Below, in pieces: positions 35,920 to 44,850 of a stretch of DNA of 64,000 nucleotides. Below the pieces are notes generated by a model. The model searched no databases, had not been told where the DNA came from, and worked only from the letters and a program-made list of their open reading frames with translations. Positions within the stretch are counted from its first letter, which is position 1, and every line of letters begins with the position of its first letter. Location: contig NZ_JAHKPU010000017.1 of NCBI RefSeq assembly GCF_018860505.1, positions 62,001 through 126,000 of the forward strand. Reading direction: 5' to 3'. The position numbers and the translations under genes are program-made. The DNA is from Pacificibacter marinus. GTDB taxonomy: Bacteria; Pseudomonadota; Alphaproteobacteria; Rhodobacterales; Rhodobacteraceae.

Positions 35920-36379
35920 CGGAGGGCCTCCTCGATGTTGGAAGGCCTTTAAAGGGAGTGGCCTGCAGCTCAATAAAATCATCTGCTTCGTTTAGCTGCT
36001 TAAAGGGTGAGGAAATGAATTTTTGTTCACTGTCTGCAGTCTGTTCTGCGGAGGCAGGCTGCGTCTGCTTTGCAGGTTGCTGGGCGGCTTTTTTATTTTC
36101 TGTTTTGTTCGATTTTTTCTTCGGCTTTTGTTTTTTTGCGAGCTCGCGCAGATATGTAGAAAGCGTGCTCGGTGCGATATTCAGGCCTTCTTTCTCCAGC
36201 ATTTCTGCGATGTCCAAAAGGTTATATCCAAGGTCAAGGGCACTGCGAATGGCGGCCTCAAGCTCAGCGATCGCTTCGCGAGTGCTGAAGAGCGTCTTAG
36301 GTTTAGCCTGTAATGAAGCCAGCTGATCTTTCAGCTTGTGGAGTGATTCTGTATTGATATTGTTTGTTTTTTTGGGCAT
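35912..36379 (-). CDS. Mobilisation-operon DNA-binding protein (unidentified, TraK/KfrA-like)
   Basis: The ATG at 36379 follows GGAGAA. The 155-residue protein has an N-terminal helical region with a helix-turn-helix-like segment (ALDLGYNLLDIAEMLEKEGL, NIAPSTLSTYLRELAKKQKP) and a Lys/Gln/Ala-rich disordered tail. It is first in the mobilisation operon, where oriT-binding accessory or partition-like proteins are usual. The exact family was not recognised. Confidence 0.65.
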   Translation of the reverse strand: MPKKTNNINTESLHKLKDQLASLQAKPKTLFSTREAIAELEAAIRSALDLGYNLLDIAEMLEKEGLNIAPSTLSTYLRELAKKQKPKKKSNKTENKKAAQQPAKQTQPASAEQTADSEQKFISSPFKQLNEADDFIELQATPFKGLPTSRRPSDG

Positions 36380-36490
36380 GTCGGTTCTCCTGAAATAGTG
36401 TCCGACTCTTTTATTAAGCGCAGTTTGGGACAAAACAAAACAGACTGTTGAGAAATCCACAGGATTCGAACAATTTGTCTGTAGGAGCAT

Positions 36491-37564
36491 TGGCAGTGTG
36501 CGTGTCGTGGATCCTTTTGACTGTCTTTGATCTACTGGCCCAGATTGGGGAAATTCTGTCGCTAAAAAATGCGGGTCATTGGGATATTGAGATTTTCGTG
36601 TTGTAAGCAGGGTATGCTGACGGTGTGACCGTCCCCTATTTCTGAAATGAAAAGCATCTCTCTTTCAGCAGCGTTCAGCAGAGCCAATCCACTTAGCCAA
36701 GGGGTGTTTCATAGCATTGGGATGCAGTGCGCGAGGTATCCTCAGGCGCGCGCCCATCGTCTTTTATCTCGCGTAGCCCCATTTAGTTGCCATCAAGCAG
36801 GTCATAAATTTTGTAGTGTCGATCATCATAAGGGCTTTGTGTTCCGGATAGGTATTTTGCAGGTCAATTATTTTTGATGGATTTCTTTTGTAAATTTGAC
36901 GGATGAAGACTTGATTTATTGGCTGTCTTTAAGTGTGGTGATTTGACAATAGGCGGGCAACGCCATGCTTTGCTGGGCCACGGCATGATGCTCTACGCAG
37001 GAGCTATATGGGTGATAAAATGAACACCACCCAGGTTTAAAGTGTCATACAGATATCTGACTGAACGATGAGCATGATTAACTCTGGCACACAGTTTTCA
37101 TTGATGAATAGACGCATTCATAAGGTTTGCGCAGGCTTTTGTGTTTGTGGGCTGCGATGCAGCTGATGGCTCGCCATAGATGCAGGCTGGTCGGTGATGA
37201 TCCCAAGACCGTCTGGCATGATCATCCGCCGGAGAAAGCCATTGGGGCGAGCACAATGGCGGCCTTTAAGTATACGAGCAGATGAAAGCGGTTGCCATCA
37301 AACGGCGCAGATCATGAATATTAATTAGCCACGATCAAAGAACTCCAAATGCTCCTGCTGCTGACCGTATTTGATGACGGTTTTGCCATACGGATAAATG
37401 CGTTTTTAGCGAGGCTGGGGGCTGAAAAAACGGCTGTCATTTTTTGTGAATTTTCGAGTATTGCTACATTTGGCGAAGCAATAGCGCACATCGTCCCACA
37501 CCATTTTCCATTTCTTACGCCAACTGAAGGGGCGCATGCAGACGGGCAGGTCTTTTACGTTAGG
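36491..37564. other. Gene-free interval likely containing oriT
   Basis: About 1.07 kb without a supported gene. Close to the mobilisation operon is a tight hairpin at 36619-36633 (GACGGT, GTG, ACCGTC), followed by ATTTC-T-GAAAT at 36638-36648. The part from about 36900 on shows no recognisable feature. Confidence 0.5.
36619..36648. other. Candidate oriT hairpins
   Basis: Two adjacent inverted repeats (15 bp and 11 bp) lie 240-270 bp upstream of the first mobilisation gene. oriT nick regions commonly contain such a hairpin next to the nick site. No nic consensus was matched. Confidence 0.35.
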
Positions 37565-39097
37565 TTAGCTTTTTTCATGTGGCGCGATTTCTTTGAAAAA
37601 CCTGTCAGTGTCTACCTGGATCTCGTGTCGTTTTTCATCCGTCATGCGATCAAGGCTTTGGTACATGAACCCCATCCTTGGATTGCCGCGCAGCTTGTCT
37701 GCGTTGCGGTCAATAAAGTCCCAGTAAAGGTAGTTAAACGGGCAGGCTTTGGGGCCATTTTTCACCGTGTGTTTATAACTGCAAGACCCGCAATAGTTCG
37801 ACATTTTGTTAATATAGGTGCCGCTTGCCGCATAGGGTTTGGACCCCATGATGCCGCCATCTGCGAACAAGATCATGCCGCTGACGTTAGGTAGCTCTAC
37901 CCATTCGTAGGCGTCGGCATAGACCAAAAGATACCAGTCATTGACCTGATCAGGGTCCAAACCTGCGATCAATGCGAAATTTCCCAGCACCATCAAACGT
38001 TGGATATGGTGGGCGTAAGCGTTTTGCTTTGTCTCGGTAATGCACTGGCGCATGCAATTCATTTTCGTGTCGGCGGTCCAGTAAAATTCGGGCAAAGCGC
38101 GTTTGGCCTCAAGGAAATTCATCGCCTTATAGTCTGGCATTTTGATCCAGTAGATGCCGCGCACATATTCACGCCACCCCAAAATTTGACGAATAAACCC
38201 CTCAACAGCATTTAATGGCGCACTGCCGTCGTGATAGGCCGCTTCAGCGCGAGCAATACACTCAAGAGGCGCGAGAAGACCGCAGTTGAGGTAAAGCCCG
38301 ATATGACTGTGGAACATCCATGGCTCGTTTTGCACCATCGCGTCTTGATAGTCACCGAATAGGCGCAACCGCGCATAGACGAACAGATCCAAGGCTTGCA
38401 ACGCGGCATCACGCGTCACAGCAAAGTGGAATGGGGCAATGTCACCAAAGTGGTCGGAAAAATGTTGCGATACAAGGTCGATCACGTCTTGGGTGATGTC
38501 ATCGATATCTATGTGAAACGTGTCGGGTACGGTCAAGTCTTTGGGGGGCGATTTGCGATTGCTTTCATCGTAATTCCATTGCCCGCCGATGGGGCCGTCA
38601 TCCGTCATTAGGATCGCATGCTTCTTGCGCATCTCGCGGTAGAAATACTCCATGCGAAACTGTTTGCGCCCTTCAGCCCACGCGGCAAATTCCTCAGTTG
38701 AGCACAAGAAACGGTCGTCAGGTCGGATCGCCACGGGCAGGGTCAGGGCGTTTGCCCATTGCTTCATATCCTCGAGCACACGGTATTCATTCGCTGCGGT
38801 AACGATAATCTCGGAAATGCCGCGCTGATCTGCCAGCCGCCCGACTTCGCCACGAATGGAGCCTGTGTTCGCGGGATCGTCATATTTTACGTAGTGGACA
38901 TTGAACCCTTTCGTCGAGAGCGACGCCGCGAAGTGACGCATCGCAGAAAACAGGAACACGATCTTCTTTTTGTGATGTTTGACGTAGGTCGCCTCTTGTC
39001 GGACTTCGCACATCAAAATCATATCTTCCTTTGTGGCATCCCGTAGGCTAGAAATCGTGTGCGATAACTGATCGCCAAGTACCAAACGCAGCTTCAT
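37565..39097 (-). CDS. phrB: FeS-containing (6-4) photolyase-type cryptochrome/photolyase (FeS-BCP/CryPro)
   Basis: A 510-residue photolyase-family protein (LRLVLGDQLSH start) of the prokaryotic FeS-BCP group. The four cluster cysteines are visible: one in MNCMRQC, a C-G-S-C pair (SNYCGSCSYKH) and one in ACPFN, with the last two spaced by 13 as in Agrobacterium PhrB. FAD-pocket segments such as FIRQILGWREYVRGIYW and NDWYLLVYADAYEWVELPNV are intact. It repairs (6-4) photoproducts in this family. The ATG at 39097 is preferred to a TTG at 39142 that would overlap the neighbouring gene. Confidence 0.9.
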   Translation of the reverse strand: MKLRLVLGDQLSHTISSLRDATKEDMILMCEVRQEATYVKHHKKKIVFLFSAMRHFAASLSTKGFNVHYVKYDDPANTGSIRGEVGRLADQRGISEIIVTAANEYRVLEDMKQWANALTLPVAIRPDDRFLCSTEEFAAWAEGRKQFRMEYFYREMRKKHAILMTDDGPIGGQWNYDESNRKSPPKDLTVPDTFHIDIDDITQDVIDLVSQHFSDHFGDIAPFHFAVTRDAALQALDLFVYARLRLFGDYQDAMVQNEPWMFHSHIGLYLNCGLLAPLECIARAEAAYHDGSAPLNAVEGFIRQILGWREYVRGIYWIKMPDYKAMNFLEAKRALPEFYWTADTKMNCMRQCITETKQNAYAHHIQRLMVLGNFALIAGLDPDQVNDWYLLVYADAYEWVELPNVSGMILFADGGIMGSKPYAASGTYINKMSNYCGSCSYKHTVKNGPKACPFNYLYWDFIDRNADKLRGNPRMGFMYQSLDRMTDEKRHEIQVDTDRFFKEIAPHEKS

Positions 39098-39122
39098 CGC
39101 TGCGCCATATTTTCCAGTGACT

Positions 39123-39623
39123 TCAAGACTCGCACCCGCCAACCGTCAGCATTGCTTCAGCATTTGCAGCAAGAACTGCAGTGGTTTGTTTTCCGCTCGC
39201 ATTTAGAGATATTTGCGCGCCGTTGATCTCTTCGTCAGACACCGTGATTTCACGCGTTCCATTTGTGTCGTCCACGTCAATCGTGAACGCGATTTTCTGG
39301 CCAAGGCCAAGCGACGCGATAGAAAACGTCGCAGTTTGGTCGCCATCTGTGATGGTCGGCTGGCTGGTCAACAGGTCCGCACCCTCGGTTATTTCAAACG
39401 GTTGAAATACCTCAACGCCTTCACCTGCAGCGCTCACGTCAAAGATCAGGCCCGCGTTCGTGGCTGCAAAGTCTATGACCAATTCGGCGGGGCCGATATT
39501 GCAGGTGCCTTGGTTCGTAATAATAAATGCGTCCTTGGGTGCCCCTTCGACGAACTGAACACGCACGTCAGCAACCGCTGGCAAGGCAATAAATAAGGCG
39601 AAGGCAGCGAGACAAAGTTTCAT
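39123..39623 (-). CDS. Small secreted protein, 'aggregation factor core'-like, function unknown
   Basis: A 166-residue protein with a clear signal peptide (MKLCLAAFALFIALPAVA) and a beta-rich mature part (VRVQFVEGAPKDAFIITNQG, DATFS/ITV-type strands), with one cysteine near each end (GTCNIG, GGCES) that could pair. It resembles proteins labelled aggregation factor core in Rhodobacterales, a label without proven function. It lies 26 bp upstream of the photolyase gene on the same strand and may be cotranscribed with it. Confidence 0.7.
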   Translation of the reverse strand: MKLCLAAFALFIALPAVADVRVQFVEGAPKDAFIITNQGTCNIGPAELVIDFAATNAGLIFDVSAAGEGVEVFQPFEITEGADLLTSQPTITDGDQTATFSIASLGLGQKIAFTIDVDDTNGTREITVSDEEINGAQISLNASGKQTTAVLAANAEAMLTVGGCES

Positions 39624-39771
39624 AAGATGTCATCCAAATATGTGTTTCAACGGTGCCTTTTGACAATGCGTCCAACGACAGGCTGGTTATAGTGCTTACG
39701 GATCGTGGTCTTATTTGGATCACTCATGTCGGAAATTCTGTCTCTGACATCGCAAAACCGGAGGCGCACAT

Positions 39772-39945
39772 ATGATGCAATTCGACCCAGAATGGGAATT
39801 TATAGCCGACACTGATGGGAGCGTATCAGCGGGAGCAGTTACTCAAGGGTGTTTACAGAGCGCGATGCTGCGGTTTTACGCGGGTAGATGTCGCTGGAGA
39901 ATAACGGCCTAATCCCCGCAACCATTAAATACTTTACTTTGGAGA
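39772..39945 (+). pseudogene. Eroded CIA30-like (NADH:ubiquinone oxidoreductase assembly-like) gene fragment
   Basis: A strong GGAGG site precedes ATG 39772 and the frame MMQFDPEWEFIADTDGSVSA, which matches the start of CIA30-domain proteins (WEFVADTVMGGVS pattern) with small deletions. Further on, a second frame reads MSLENNG, the next conserved block (GDVSLENNG), so the gene is frameshifted and then lost. Only about 170 bp remain. It is identified from motif memory. Confidence 0.55.
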
Positions 39946-39990
39946 CGCACGAAACCGTGACAAGACCAAGTTGAAGCAAGCAAAATCAAT

Positions 39991-40953
39991 TCATGATGTG
40001 AACCAATAGGTGAGCGTGTCGTTAAGGTCGTGTTTGCAGCGAAACCCTAACTCGTGCTCGGATGCTGATGTGTCGCTCGCGGCGGGACGTTGAAAGGGGA
40101 AACCTGCAAAGCCAGTCGTCACCCCATTAGGTAAGTCGCAAGTGAATTCTCCGAATATGCGTTCCACGCTGTTGACGACATCTGACAGGGTCCACAGCTT
40201 AGAATGTGCAATCGTATAGGTGCCTAGTTTCGGATCATCCGCATCAAGTGCAGCAATAACGGCATCAGCGCAATCGCGCAGATCGACGAATTCTTCCGTG
40301 CCGCCCCAATGAAAAAGAGGGTTGTCGAGCGCGCAGTGCTTCCCAGACTTTGCGGCAGTGACTAATGTGGCTAACAACTGCCCAGGAACGCTGCTAGGCG
40401 CAGTTGCATCGCCACCGATAACGGCGGCAAGACGCAAAGACACGTGACTAACGCCATAAAGGTCGCGGTATAGCATCCCGAGGTTTTCGCCGGCCACTTT
40501 GGTCGCTGCGTAGAGACTTTTGGGGCGATCAGACAGCATGCGAAGCGAGGCGTCTTCGGGAATGGGGGTGTCATCAAAGGCACCAAAACCAGAATAGACA
40601 ACAGTGGCGGAGCTGATCGTGACTGTGCGCCTGGCTTGAATGGTTCGTGCCAATTCAAGGATATTGGCCGTGCCCATAAGGTTGACTTTTAGCCCTAACA
40701 AGGGATTGGCGCGCAATCCGTTGGACAAAACGGCAGCTGTGTGAATGATCTGATTAACGCCAGTTTCATGTGCTATGGCAAAGAGCGATTTGGCGTCGGT
40801 GACATCAAGCTCGACAAAGCGCATTCCCGGAAGGTCTTCTGGAAAGTTTTTTGGTTGACGAATGTCCACCAGAACAAGGCTCTCACCACGTTCAGAAAGG
40901 CGTTTTGCCACTTCTTGGCCCAATAATCCGGCGCCTGTAATTAATACCGTCAT
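39991..40953 (-). CDS. NAD-dependent epimerase/dehydratase (extended SDR)
   Basis: The ATG at 40953 opens MTVLITGAGLLGQEVAKRL with the Rossmann G-x2-G-x2-G-type motif (a longer upstream frame has no ribosome site). The 320-residue protein has the catalytic Ser region (TISSATVVYSG) and YxxxK (YAATKVAGE). Members act on nucleotide sugars or on sugar acids such as uronates. It follows the GntR gene by 37 bp and is divergent from a TRAP importer, so it may act on the TRAP substrate. Confidence 0.88.
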   Translation of the reverse strand: MTVLITGAGLLGQEVAKRLSERGESLVLVDIRQPKNFPEDLPGMRFVELDVTDAKSLFAIAHETGVNQIIHTAAVLSNGLRANPLLGLKVNLMGTANILELARTIQARRTVTISSATVVYSGFGAFDDTPIPEDASLRMLSDRPKSLYAATKVAGENLGMLYRDLYGVSHVSLRLAAVIGGDATAPSSVPGQLLATLVTAAKSGKHCALDNPLFHWGGTEEFVDLRDCADAVIAALDADDPKLGTYTIAHSKLWTLSDVVNSVERIFGEFTCDLPNGVTTGFAGFPFQRPAASDTSASEHELGFRCKHDLNDTLTYWFTS

Positions 40954-40990
40954 GCTGTTTGTCCTTGTGGTTGATTGATGTCGCTCGCAC

Positions 40991-41677
40991 TTAAGGGAGT
41001 TTGGCGTCCTTAATCTGCTTCTGAATAAGTCGCTCAGCGGCAAGCTTGGTCGCTGACAGGTGTTTGCCTATCAACTCTACGGCTTTATCGGTGTCACGGT
41101 TAATGACTGCCGTTGCGATAGCTGCATGTTCAGCGTCCATTTTTTTAACTTTGGATTCTGCACGAAAGTTGTTGAGCAAGCGAAGGTTCCGATAGCGTTC
41201 AGAATGGTCCATTAACATGTTCCAGATTTTCAGCTTCCACTCTGACCCGCAGGCAGCCACAAGCGCATAATGGAATTGACGGTGCAGCATTTCCCAATGC
41301 GCAGCACTTTCTTGGTCGTCCTCTGTGCTTGGCGTCGGCGCGCGTGACAGCAAGTGCAGGCTGCGGACTATTTCTGCTTCCCATTCGTCATCCCCCCGTT
41401 CGATTGCACGGGTAAGGCACCATGTTTCTATGTCGATCCGTGTCTCTGTAATATCTTGCAATTCCTCCAAAGATGCGTTGCGTACTTTTGCACCTCGGTT
41501 GGCTTCGGCTTCAACGAGGCCTTCGGAGCTCAGGCGAACCAACGCCTCGCGGATCGGCGTTAGGCCAGATTTGTAGCGTGCATTCAGGTCTACAACGCGG
41601 AGCCGCTCGCCCGGCTTGAGTGCGCCAAGCAAGATGTCAGCTCTGATTAAATCATAGGCGGTCTTTGTGTATTCCAT
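40991..41677 (-). CDS. GntR-family regulator, FCD subfamily
   Basis: A 228-residue protein with an N-terminal winged helix (YDLIRADILLGALKPGERLR, SGLTPIREALVRLSSEGLVE) and a C-terminal all-helical FCD domain (about 80-215) with metal-ligand-like His residues (LHRQFHYAL, EHAAIATAV). FCD regulators commonly control sugar-acid and TRAP genes. It is divergent from dctP with an inverted repeat between them, so it likely represses both directions until an acidic substrate binds. Confidence 0.9.
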   Translation of the reverse strand: MEYTKTAYDLIRADILLGALKPGERLRVVDLNARYKSGLTPIREALVRLSSEGLVEAEANRGAKVRNASLEELQDITETRIDIETWCLTRAIERGDDEWEAEIVRSLHLLSRAPTPSTEDDQESAAHWEMLHRQFHYALVAACGSEWKLKIWNMLMDHSERYRNLRLLNNFRAESKVKKMDAEHAAIATAVINRDTDKAVELIGKHLSATKLAAERLIQKQIKDAKLP

Positions 41678-41696
41678 GAAATTTTCAATATTTCCG

Positions 41697-41724
41697 ATTG
41701 ATTTATATATTTTATAAAATCAAT
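41697..41724. promoter_or_regulatory. Inverted repeat, candidate GntR/FCD operator
   Basis: ATTGATTT (41697-41704) and AAATCAAT (41717-41724) form 8-bp arms around an AT-rich 12-bp spacer, 20 bp upstream of the GntR start and within the divergent promoter region. Confidence 0.5.
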
Positions 41725-41907
41725 AGTAATTTATGTAAACAATAAAGTTGCACAGAGATTCTTCATGGTTGCGACACTTGAATCCTTAAGTCCAAGGGGC
41801 GACCGAGAGGTGCAAACTTGTGTGGCTGGGGTGCTCGTGATGATGTTTCTGATCTGTTGTGAGTATAAAAATATAACAAAAACAATGCCAACACGGAGAA
41901 AATATTG

Positions 41908-42891
41908 ATGACTAACTTTAAAACGATGACTGCTGCAGCTGCCGTAGTGCTGGGACTGACGGTGCCAGCAGTTGCAGAAATAGAGATCCGGATTTCTACC
42001 GCGGCTCCGGGCGGTTCGCCTCTTACCGTTGCCTTTGAACATATCGCAGAAGGAATGGAGGCTGCCTATCCCGATGATATTGATATGTCAGTGCATCATT
42101 CCAGCTCACTTTTTAAGCAGGGCACGGAGTTCCCAGCGTTGATCCGCGGCAATTTAGAGATGGCTTCGCCGGTTACGTTTGAAATTGAACAACAGCTTCC
42201 AGAATACGGTATTCTGGGAGGTGCATATCTCTTCCGTGACAGTCAGCACATGATTGATGCCTTTCGCAGCGAAATTGGTGAGCAATTCTATAAAGACGTT
42301 GAAGAAAAAACAGGCGTTGTCATTTTGGACACTGCCTATCTTGGAACTCGCACATTCAACCTTGGTGCTGTGCGCGACGTGAATACCCCTGCAGATTTGA
42401 ATGGCGTGAAAATGCGCATGCCTCCCGGTCCCGCGTTTCAAACACTCGCCTCGGCACTTGGCGCGACGCCTGTGTCTATGCCAATCACCGAAGTGTATCT
42501 TGCTTTGAAAACTGGAGCGATTGACGGGCAAGATAACCCGACAAGCCTCACACGCGATTGGAAATTCCACGAGCAAACGAAGCAGGTGATATTGACCAAG
42601 CACTTGATCCAGCCGGTATTCATCGCGATTAGCAAAGGCGCTTACGAGGAGTTGAGTGATGAGCAGCAAGCGACATTGCGAGTCTTGGCGCGTGAAGCTG
42701 CTGATATGGAAATCGAGGGAACGCGGTCTGACGAAGCTGCAGCTATCGAAACCTTTGTTGAGGCCGGTTTGACGATTACCGAAGTTGACACTGAGCTGTT
42801 TCGTGACGCCGTTTGGGAAAAATATGAGGCCACTGGCCTAACGGATGATTGGATGCCAGGTCTTGCCGAAGCTGTCGCGACCATAAAATAA
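41908..42891 (+). CDS. dctP: TRAP transporter substrate-binding protein (DctP)
   Basis: A 327-residue periplasmic protein with a signal peptide (residues 1-22, ending AVAE) and the DctP fold: HHSSSLFKQGTEFPALIRGN, GVKMRMPPGPAFQTLASALG and GAIDGQDNPTSL are the family ligand-binding segments, including the arginine (KMRMP) that pairs with a carboxylate. The ATG at 41908 has GGAG upstream. The ligand is probably an organic or sugar acid. Two membrane subunits follow. Confidence 0.92.
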   Translation: MTNFKTMTAAAAVVLGLTVPAVAEIEIRISTAAPGGSPLTVAFEHIAEGMEAAYPDDIDMSVHHSSSLFKQGTEFPALIRGNLEMASPVTFEIEQQLPEYGILGGAYLFRDSQHMIDAFRSEIGEQFYKDVEEKTGVVILDTAYLGTRTFNLGAVRDVNTPADLNGVKMRMPPGPAFQTLASALGATPVSMPITEVYLALKTGAIDGQDNPTSLTRDWKFHEQTKQVILTKHLIQPVFIAISKGAYEELSDEQQATLRVLAREAADMEIEGTRSDEAAAIETFVEAGLTITEVDTELFRDAVWEKYEATGLTDDWMPGLAEAVATIK

Positions 42892-42899
42892 GCACTTGG

Positions 42900-42923
42900 G
42901 CCCGAGTATAATAATGCTCGGGC
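42900..42923 (+). terminator. Stem-loop between dctP and dctQ
   Basis: GCCCGAG, a 10-nt loop, CTCGGGC, then a T-rich stretch. It is likely an attenuator or RNA-stabilising hairpin keeping dctP expression above dctQM. Confidence 0.6.
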
Positions 42924-42956
42924 TTACTCTTTTACTCAATGAACTAAGGACCCCCA

Positions 42957-43472
42957 ATGATGACGACCTTAACGCAATGGTGTTCGCGCCTTGCTACTCA
43001 TATAGCGACCGCAGGAATGTTCCTGCTTTTTGCGCTATTTATATACGGTATCGCGATGCGACACCTTTTGGGAATGCCGCAGACATGGGTGGACGAGGCT
43101 GTAACACTGCTGGCGGCTTGGCTGGTATTTTGGACCGCTGCCTTTGTGCTTAGTTTTTCTGAATATATTTCCTTTGATGTGATTTATCGCCTCTTTTCAC
43201 CAACAGCCCAACGGATCGTTGTGATGGTGGGGGCGCTCTTGTTTATCGCGGTGTTCGCGGCATCAATTTACGGGATCATCGATTACATTCTCTTTATGAA
43301 CATCTCGACAACGGACATGCTGCTTATCCCGCTTGATCAGGTCTATGCGATTTTCGCGGTATTCTTGATCGCGATGATATTGCGACTTTTGATCCTGTTC
43401 TTGCGACTTGCTTTTGGTGAGTGGCGTCAGGCGCTGATCGATCTCGAAGCCATTCCACAGGAGCACTCATGA
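42957..43472 (+). CDS. dctQ: TRAP transporter small permease (DctQ)
   Basis: A 171-residue protein with four transmembrane segments and the DctQ core (ATHIATAGMFLLFALFIYGI, WVDEAVTLLAAWLVFW). It joins the large subunit by an ATGA overlap. Confidence 0.9.
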   Translation: MMTTLTQWCSRLATHIATAGMFLLFALFIYGIAMRHLLGMPQTWVDEAVTLLAAWLVFWTAAFVLSFSEYISFDVIYRLFSPTAQRIVVMVGALLFIAVFAASIYGIIDYILFMNISTTDMLLIPLDQVYAIFAVFLIAMILRLLILFLRLAFGEWRQALIDLEAIPQEHS

Positions 43473-44761
43473 CTTACGGACTTTGGATTTTGTTGCTCAG
43501 CTTTGTGTCGGGCGCAATTTTACGTCTGCCTTTGGCATTGTCGATGTTTACCGCTGGCGCGCTTTATTTTCTCGCGACGGGCCAAGATGTTGGACTTTTG
43601 GCGGGGCAGGTTATGGGGCAGATTACGGGCATTTATGTCTTGGTTGCGATCCCTATGTTTATTCTAGCTGCCAATATCATGAATGCGGCGGGGATCAGCG
43701 AACGCCTTTGGGCGGCGGCTGATGTATTGATGGGGCGGTTTCGCGGCGGCACTGGGCACGTAACAGTTTTGGTCAGCATCATCTTTTCATCGATGAGCGG
43801 CTCTGCTGTGACTGATGCTGCTGGACCCGGTATTGTTTCTATTCGAATGATGCGAAAAATTGGCAAATTTCCAGGCGAGCTGGCTGTTGCAGTTGCTGCC
43901 GCCGGTGCAGTTATAGCTCCTGTGATACCTCCGTCTATTCCGTTGGTTATTTACGCGATGCTGTCTGGCGCATCTGTTGGTGGGCTGTTTTTGGCTGGGA
44001 TCATACCGGGCCTCATGATGGGGTTGGCTGTGATGGCGACTGTCGCAATCGTGGCCAAACGCCATGGTTTGCCCGCTGGGGAAAAGGTAGCATTTACGGA
44101 TGCTGTCCCAATTTTCGGACGTGCAAGTATTCCGATGACACTGCCTGTTGTGTTGTTGGGTGGCATTTGGACCGGCTGGTTTAGCCCGACAGAAGCCGCT
44201 GCGATTGCTGCGCTTTGGGCTATGATAATCGGTGTGGTGATTTTGCGCAGTTTGAAGGCTGGCACGTTGATCGCCTCATTCGAGGAATCTGTGCGCCAAA
44301 CGGGGTCTACAATGCTGCTCATCGCGAGCGCCTTTGTGGTGAACTATGCGATTGCAAACGAAGGCTTGGCTGGCGCTTTGGTGATGCTGATCGAAGCTTT
44401 GAACATGTCGCCAATGACTTTCATGCTGTCGGTCAATGTTTTGCTTTTGCTTTTGGGCTGCTTCCTAGATGGGTCAGTGATTTTGCTGGTGTTTATCCCG
44501 TTGTTGTTGCCGACAGCGCGTGCGCTTGGGATTGATCTGACATATTTTGGGGTCGTGGTTATCATTAACTTTATGATCGGGCTTATTACGCCACCATACG
44601 GCCTTGTTCTGTTTGTGCTTGCGTCCCTGACGGGGGTGCCAATTCAAAAGATTTTCAAAGCTGTCGTGCCCTTCTTTATGGCGCTGATAGCGCTACTTTT
44701 ACTGCTGACTTTGGTGCCTGAGATCATCTTGTTCCTGCCGCATCACTTTGGATATCAGTGA
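43469..44761 (+). CDS. dctM: TRAP transporter large permease (DctM)
   Basis: The ATG at 43469 overlaps the dctQ stop. The 430-residue protein has about 12 transmembrane segments and DctM signatures (SSMSGSAVTDAAGPG, APVIPPSIPLVIYAMLSG, GLITPPYGLVLFVLASLTGV). It catalyses sodium-coupled uptake with DctP and DctQ. Confidence 0.93.
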   Translation: MTYGLWILLLSFVSGAILRLPLALSMFTAGALYFLATGQDVGLLAGQVMGQITGIYVLVAIPMFILAANIMNAAGISERLWAAADVLMGRFRGGTGHVTVLVSIIFSSMSGSAVTDAAGPGIVSIRMMRKIGKFPGELAVAVAAAGAVIAPVIPPSIPLVIYAMLSGASVGGLFLAGIIPGLMMGLAVMATVAIVAKRHGLPAGEKVAFTDAVPIFGRASIPMTLPVVLLGGIWTGWFSPTEAAAIAALWAMIIGVVILRSLKAGTLIASFEESVRQTGSTMLLIASAFVVNYAIANEGLAGALVMLIEALNMSPMTFMLSVNVLLLLLGCFLDGSVILLVFIPLLLPTARALGIDLTYFGVVVIINFMIGLITPPYGLVLFVLASLTGVPIQKIFKAVVPFFMALIALLLLLTLVPEIILFLPHHFGYQ

Positions 44762-44850
44762 TGCACATGAGGAAACAGGATACCATTTATCGATCGTCTG
44801 CGGCGGATGCCGCGGGACTTACGACACATAATACATGCGAGATATCATGA
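44761..44850 (+). CDS. 29-codon bridging frame between dctM and the esterase gene
   Basis: An ATG overlaps the dctM stop (TGATG) and the frame (MHMRKQDTIYRSSAADAAGL...) ends in a TGA overlapping the ATG at 44847 (ATGA). It fills the gap exactly, which suggests a coupling peptide that carries ribosomes to the downstream gene. Chance cannot be excluded and no function is proposed. Confidence 0.35.
   Translation: MHMRKQDTIYRSSAADAAGLTTHNTCEIS

Noticed and set aside
33735-36379. Full conjugation (type IV secretion) system
   Set aside because: Only relaxase and accessory genes are present; no VirB/TraG-like gene occurs in the window.
36650-37560. Possible IS or small genes between mobilisation and photolyase genes
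   Set aside because: Short frames only; no transposase motif or terminal repeat could be recognised.
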